From an uncultured Carboxylicivirga sp. (GTDB taxonomy: Bacteria; Bacteroidota; Bacteroidia; Bacteroidales; Marinilabiliaceae): a stretch of 64,000 nt of DNA. Positions within the stretch are counted from its first letter, which is position 1. Each line of letters starts with the position of its first letter. The stretch lies in NCBI GenBank assembly GCA_947503525.1, contig CANNEA010000002.1:806001-870000 (forward strand), read 5' to 3'. Both the position numbers and the translations under genes were made by a program. The notes beneath the pieces were generated by a model. The model was not told where the DNA came from. It made no database searches and saw only the letters and a list, made by a program, of their open reading frames with translations. Positions 61,482 to 64,000 of the stretch are shown here, in pieces.

Positions 61482-61925
61482 TTACGGCATTTGCTTCACT
61501 AATGAAAGTACAGCTTTTGCACAACCTTCCTGACCTCCTTTAAATGAGAACAGCAAGTTGTATACGCCTGCTTTACGGCATACATAGCTAAATTCATCGT
61601 AAGTTTTACCATTGTATAGGTTACTGGCCAAAACTCTGGTACCTTCTTTATCCTTAAGCTGCATAATTACTTTATCGGTATTAGCCGGTCCATTAGCAAC
61701 ATTAAATTTGTATTGAGTATTACTATTCAAGAAAATAGAAAACTTAATATAGCCTGTTTTCAGATCTTTCTTTTCTTTAACAAGTTCGATCGTGAAATCC
61801 TTAATGTATTGGCTACTTCCCATTTCTTTTAAAGCCTGTTTCAATAAGTCGTCTCCACATTGGGCGTGACCTGCAAAGGCGAACATTGTTAGTAGAAACA
61901 GGATGCTATATAATGACTTTTTCAT
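61482..61925 (-). CDS. Secreted protein of unknown function
   Basis: A 147-residue protein. A signal peptide (MKKSLYSILFLLTMFAFAGHAQ) precedes a small domain with four cysteines in total. Residues 50-125 have the alternating pattern of beta strands (KTGYIKFSIFLNSNTQYKFNV; EFSYVCRKAGVYNLLFSFKGG). Two of the cysteines, in SYVCRKAG and GGQEGCAK, may form a disulfide. I do not recognise a family. It has its own good promoter, so it is not strictly part of the upstream lipoprotein transcript. Confidence 0.6.
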   Translation of the reverse strand: MKKSLYSILFLLTMFAFAGHAQCGDDLLKQALKEMGSSQYIKDFTIELVKEKKDLKTGYIKFSIFLNSNTQYKFNVANGPANTDKVIMQLKDKEGTRVLASNLYNGKTYDEFSYVCRKAGVYNLLFSFKGGQEGCAKAVLSLVKQMP

Positions 61926-61963
61926 CGTTCTTTATTTTAAGTGACCGCGTTTTGAATATGTGA

Positions 61964-61993
61964 CAAAAATAAGATTTTTCAGCAACACTCAAA
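61964..61993 (-). promoter_or_regulatory. Promoter of the 147-residue secreted-protein gene
   Basis: On the minus strand TTTG (plus 61990-61993) and TATTTTTG (plus 61964-61971) are 18 bases apart, matching the Bacteroidetes consensus. It lies just after the stop of the lipoprotein gene. Confidence 0.65.
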
Positions 61994-61994
61994 C

Positions 61995-62909
61995 TTAGGA
62001 CACAATGAATTCGCGTAAAGCATTGATTTCAGAAATGATAGCTGTAATTTGCTCCGGGCTCACCTCAATATGGCTGATTTCATCCTGAACAATAACCAAT
62101 TTACCATCTACTTCCATAGTCTTTGGCTCACCTATCTCAGTTGTGATTTTAACTCCTTGATAGGCCGTTTTTAATTTTGCTAAGCGCTCTGATAATTCAG
62201 CAAAGTTAGGCTGGTTGCTATAATTATTAAGGATAATCTCAAGGATATTGATAATTTCCTTTTGTTCAGCCATACGGTTAATAAGGCTTTTGTTATTGGT
62301 TTGCTCAATAACTTTTCCTGAAATGTAAAGACCTTCAATCCAGGCACCAGTAACAATTAAAGAAGAAACATTACTACGTTTTTGATTACGTAAGTATGAG
62401 TCCATTTTATTGAAACTTGAAATGGAGATTTGCATTAATGAATCCAGGTTGTTGCTGTTAGTAGCCAATCGTTTTAATGAATTAAAATCGAAGAACTGCC
62501 CAACTTTAATGCCTTCGGCAAGTGACTTGATAGATACCAAATACGAAACAACAATAGTGTTTTTATCAAAAGTATTGATGTAACCTAAGTCTGCACTGTA
62601 AACACCTAGGTTTAAAGCGCGTTTAAAGCTTGTATTATAATTATCAATTTGTTCTGGCTTATTTAATATCTTCTGAGAAAAATCAACACCTGTTGACTTA
62701 ATTAGTGAGGCCATTTCAACCGGAGATGAAATATTCTGGATAACATCACTCATTACTTCTTCAGAAAGCTCAAGAGGCGCAGCATTCGCTAATGAATCAT
62801 TGAAAGTCAATTCATCGGATGATCCTCCTTTATTAGATGATCCTCCACAAGCAGTTAACAAAAAAGCACCTGCAAGCGCTAGGGTTAAGTAATTGAATTT
62901 CTTAAACAT
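61995..62909 (-). CDS. Lipoprotein of unknown function
   Basis: A 304-residue protein from ATG 62909 (MFKKFNYL); a TTG seven codons earlier is possible. The signal ends in FLLTAC followed by a GGSS-rich linker. The rest is mainly helical, with recurring segments such as SFKRALNLGVYSADLGYINTF and SLIVTGAWIEGLYISGK. I do not recognise a named family. It lies 56 bases downstream of the large ABC transporter gene in the same direction, so they may be co-transcribed. Confidence 0.6.
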   Translation of the reverse strand: MFKKFNYLTLALAGAFLLTACGGSSNKGGSSDELTFNDSLANAAPLELSEEVMSDVIQNISSPVEMASLIKSTGVDFSQKILNKPEQIDNYNTSFKRALNLGVYSADLGYINTFDKNTIVVSYLVSIKSLAEGIKVGQFFDFNSLKRLATNSNNLDSLMQISISSFNKMDSYLRNQKRSNVSSLIVTGAWIEGLYISGKVIEQTNNKSLINRMAEQKEIINILEIILNNYSNQPNFAELSERLAKLKTAYQGVKITTEIGEPKTMEVDGKLVIVQDEISHIEVSPEQITAIISEINALREFIVS

Positions 62910-62965
62910 ATTTATAAATTTTGATTTCAATTTAGATCAATTATACTTATATATGTAACAAAAGG

Positions 62966-64000
62966 TTACTTTTTGAATAGTTTTAATTCACTTAGGTAAT
63001 CTAAGGCTTTCTTAAGCCAGTCGAAGTATAGAGCCAGATACATAAGACCCGTTAGCAACCAGACAACAGATATATTAAACCATAATGTGTCAAAATACTT
63101 TCCGGCAAAATGTTTCTGTGGTGCAAGAAAGTGAGCTCTGAAGTCTAAGAAATGTTCTGGTTCAGGGACTTGATATATTGGATCCACAACCTGAACTAAC
63201 TTATCTCCATCTCGAAGTATCTTGTTCTTATCAAATGTCTTACGAACGATATCTTCAATGCTTTCGTTCATAAAATCATCTTTTATGCGGTTGAATTTTT
63301 CTTTATTGGTTTTAAGGTTCTGATTGATAAATAAATCAATTTTATTATTGGCTTCGAAAAAGATCTGACTATAATGATTCTTTAATGTATTAAGATATGT
63401 TTCTAATTCAGATGCAAGTTCAGGCGTGAAATCATTAGCATTAACCTTATCAATATTGGCAAAACCAATAGTGGGTACTCGCTTTAATTCCTTTGATATC
63501 TCATTATGTAATAGAGCCAAATCAGCGTTAAAATTCTTTTCTGATTTATCCTGTGAATTGAAGAAATGTTCGCGACAGGCATTCAATATTTCTTCCATTT
63601 CTGGAATGTAATAAACCTGTTTGAAGTCAGATTTACTGTTGACTAATTCAATATCAAATATATTCTTGCGATAGTTGTTGTGCTTGTATTGATGCACCAT
63701 TAAACCTTCATATATATATCGCGAAGGCATGGCTTCTGCTACAATAGGCACTTTATCTATACTAGTAAAGTCTTTGTTCAGTTTATCAAAGGTAAACATG
63801 GCACCTCCCAATACCATTTGAGGAATCATTACAAGAGGAATGAGAATGTAAATGGTTACAATTGAGTTGAAGGATGCTGATAATATTAGACCCAGAATAT
63901 TGGCAAAAGCCGATACTGAAAATAGTGCCAACCAAAATTCAAAGGTCATTCCTTTAATACCCAGAATGAGATTTCCTACCACCACAAACAGAATCATTTG
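62966..64000 (-). CDS. Large ABC-2 type transporter, C-terminal part
   Basis: An ABC-2 membrane domain that continues past the right edge of the window; the ATG at 63997 is internal. The visible 344 residues begin with three transmembrane segments (about 1-13, 20-42, 47-70, including ILIPLVMIPQMVLGGAMF), followed by a long soluble insertion of about 200 residues with coiled-coil character, and end in one helix (VWLLTGLMYLALYFDWL). The layout resembles ABCG-like transporters with fused ATPase found in Bacteroidota. The substrate is unknown. The ATPase half lies outside the window. Confidence 0.7.
   Translation of the reverse strand, partial: QMILFVVVGNLILGIKGMTFEFWLALFSVSAFANILGLILSASFNSIVTIYILIPLVMIPQMVLGGAMFTFDKLNKDFTSIDKVPIVAEAMPSRYIYEGLMVHQYKHNNYRKNIFDIELVNSKSDFKQVYYIPEMEEILNACREHFFNSQDKSEKNFNADLALLHNEISKELKRVPTIGFANIDKVNANDFTPELASELETYLNTLKNHYSQIFFEANNKIDLFINQNLKTNKEKFNRIKDDFMNESIEDIVRKTFDKNKILRDGDKLVQVVDPIYQVPEPEHFLDFRAHFLAPQKHFAGKYFDTLWFNISVVWLLTGLMYLALYFDWLKKALDYLSELKLFKK

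Noticed and set aside
1-64000. tRNA, rRNA or CRISPR arrays
   Set aside because: I read for T-loop sequences, conserved rRNA segments and regularly spaced repeats and saw none; a covariance-model search would be the decisive test.

Overview
The window reads as a contiguous piece of chromosome from an aerobic or microaerobic Bacteroidota bacterium, most likely near the Marinilabiliales or other marine Bacteroidia; that placement is inference. The signs are: promoters of the TAnnTTTG type with almost no Shine-Dalgarno sequences, a plant-like long IspG, a GldA-type ABC ATPase, alternative complex III with an A2-type caa3 oxidase, a fused lycopene cyclase of the CrtYcd type, a TonB-dependent receptor with a carboxypeptidase-like N-terminal domain, and low GC. 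I saw no tRNA, rRNA, CRISPR array, prophage or intact insertion sequence. Both ends cut through genes.

Layout. 1-8.5 kb: end of a class V aminotransferase, a GNAT-like protein, ribosomal protein L31 type B, a GlmU-like protein, Lon, an ADP-ribosylglycohydrolase-like protein with altered metal ligands, and an AI-2E family transporter. 8.7-16.5 kb: alternative complex III in the order A-B-C-D-F-E. 17-21.3 kb: a SPOR-like membrane protein, a NUDIX protein divergent from pyrE, a SRPBCC protein, DUF4202 and BirA. 21.5-25.7 kb: rsfS, ftsH, cdsA and psd. 25.9-31.4 kb: a cytochrome oxidase operon (SCO1, subunits I, III, IV, II-cyt c, haem O synthase, HMA lipoprotein). 31.5-36.6 kb: a five-gene metal uptake operon, probably zinc (Fur-family regulator, ZnuA, ZnuC, ZnuB, TonB-dependent receptor), with two palindromic operators over its promoter. 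36.7-57.7 kb: mixed housekeeping and regulation (membrane LytTR protein, DUF6051-like protein, transketolase, PdxB, cDPG synthetase-like GTPase, AcpH, PrmC, RibD, cardiolipin synthase, an atypical SDR, GldA, IspG, a secreted protein, AsnS, RpoN, a PAP2-like protein, a Ser/Thr kinase). 57.9-61.5 kb: carotenoid operon crtI-crtB-crtZ-crtYcd. 61.5-64 kb: a secreted protein, a lipoprotein and the C-terminal part of a large ABC-2 transporter.

How they fit together. Complex III passes electrons from menaquinol to cytochrome c and on to the caa3 oxidase; SCO1, CtaB and the HMA lipoprotein supply copper and haem for that oxidase. IspG feeds isoprenoid precursors that the crt operon could turn into zeaxanthin-type carotenoids, given a GGPP synthase encoded elsewhere. 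Transketolase and PdxB are divergently transcribed and meet at erythrose 4-phosphate. The zinc operon covers outer-membrane and inner-membrane import plus its own regulator.

Most of the window is ordinary core genome. The best leads are the palindromic operators of the metal operon, several enzymes whose signature residues are replaced (ADP-ribosylglycohydrolase, SDR, kinase, CtaB), the unknown ABC/lipoprotein/secreted-protein neighbourhood at the right end, and some leader oddities. I did not find a clearly new multi-gene system.
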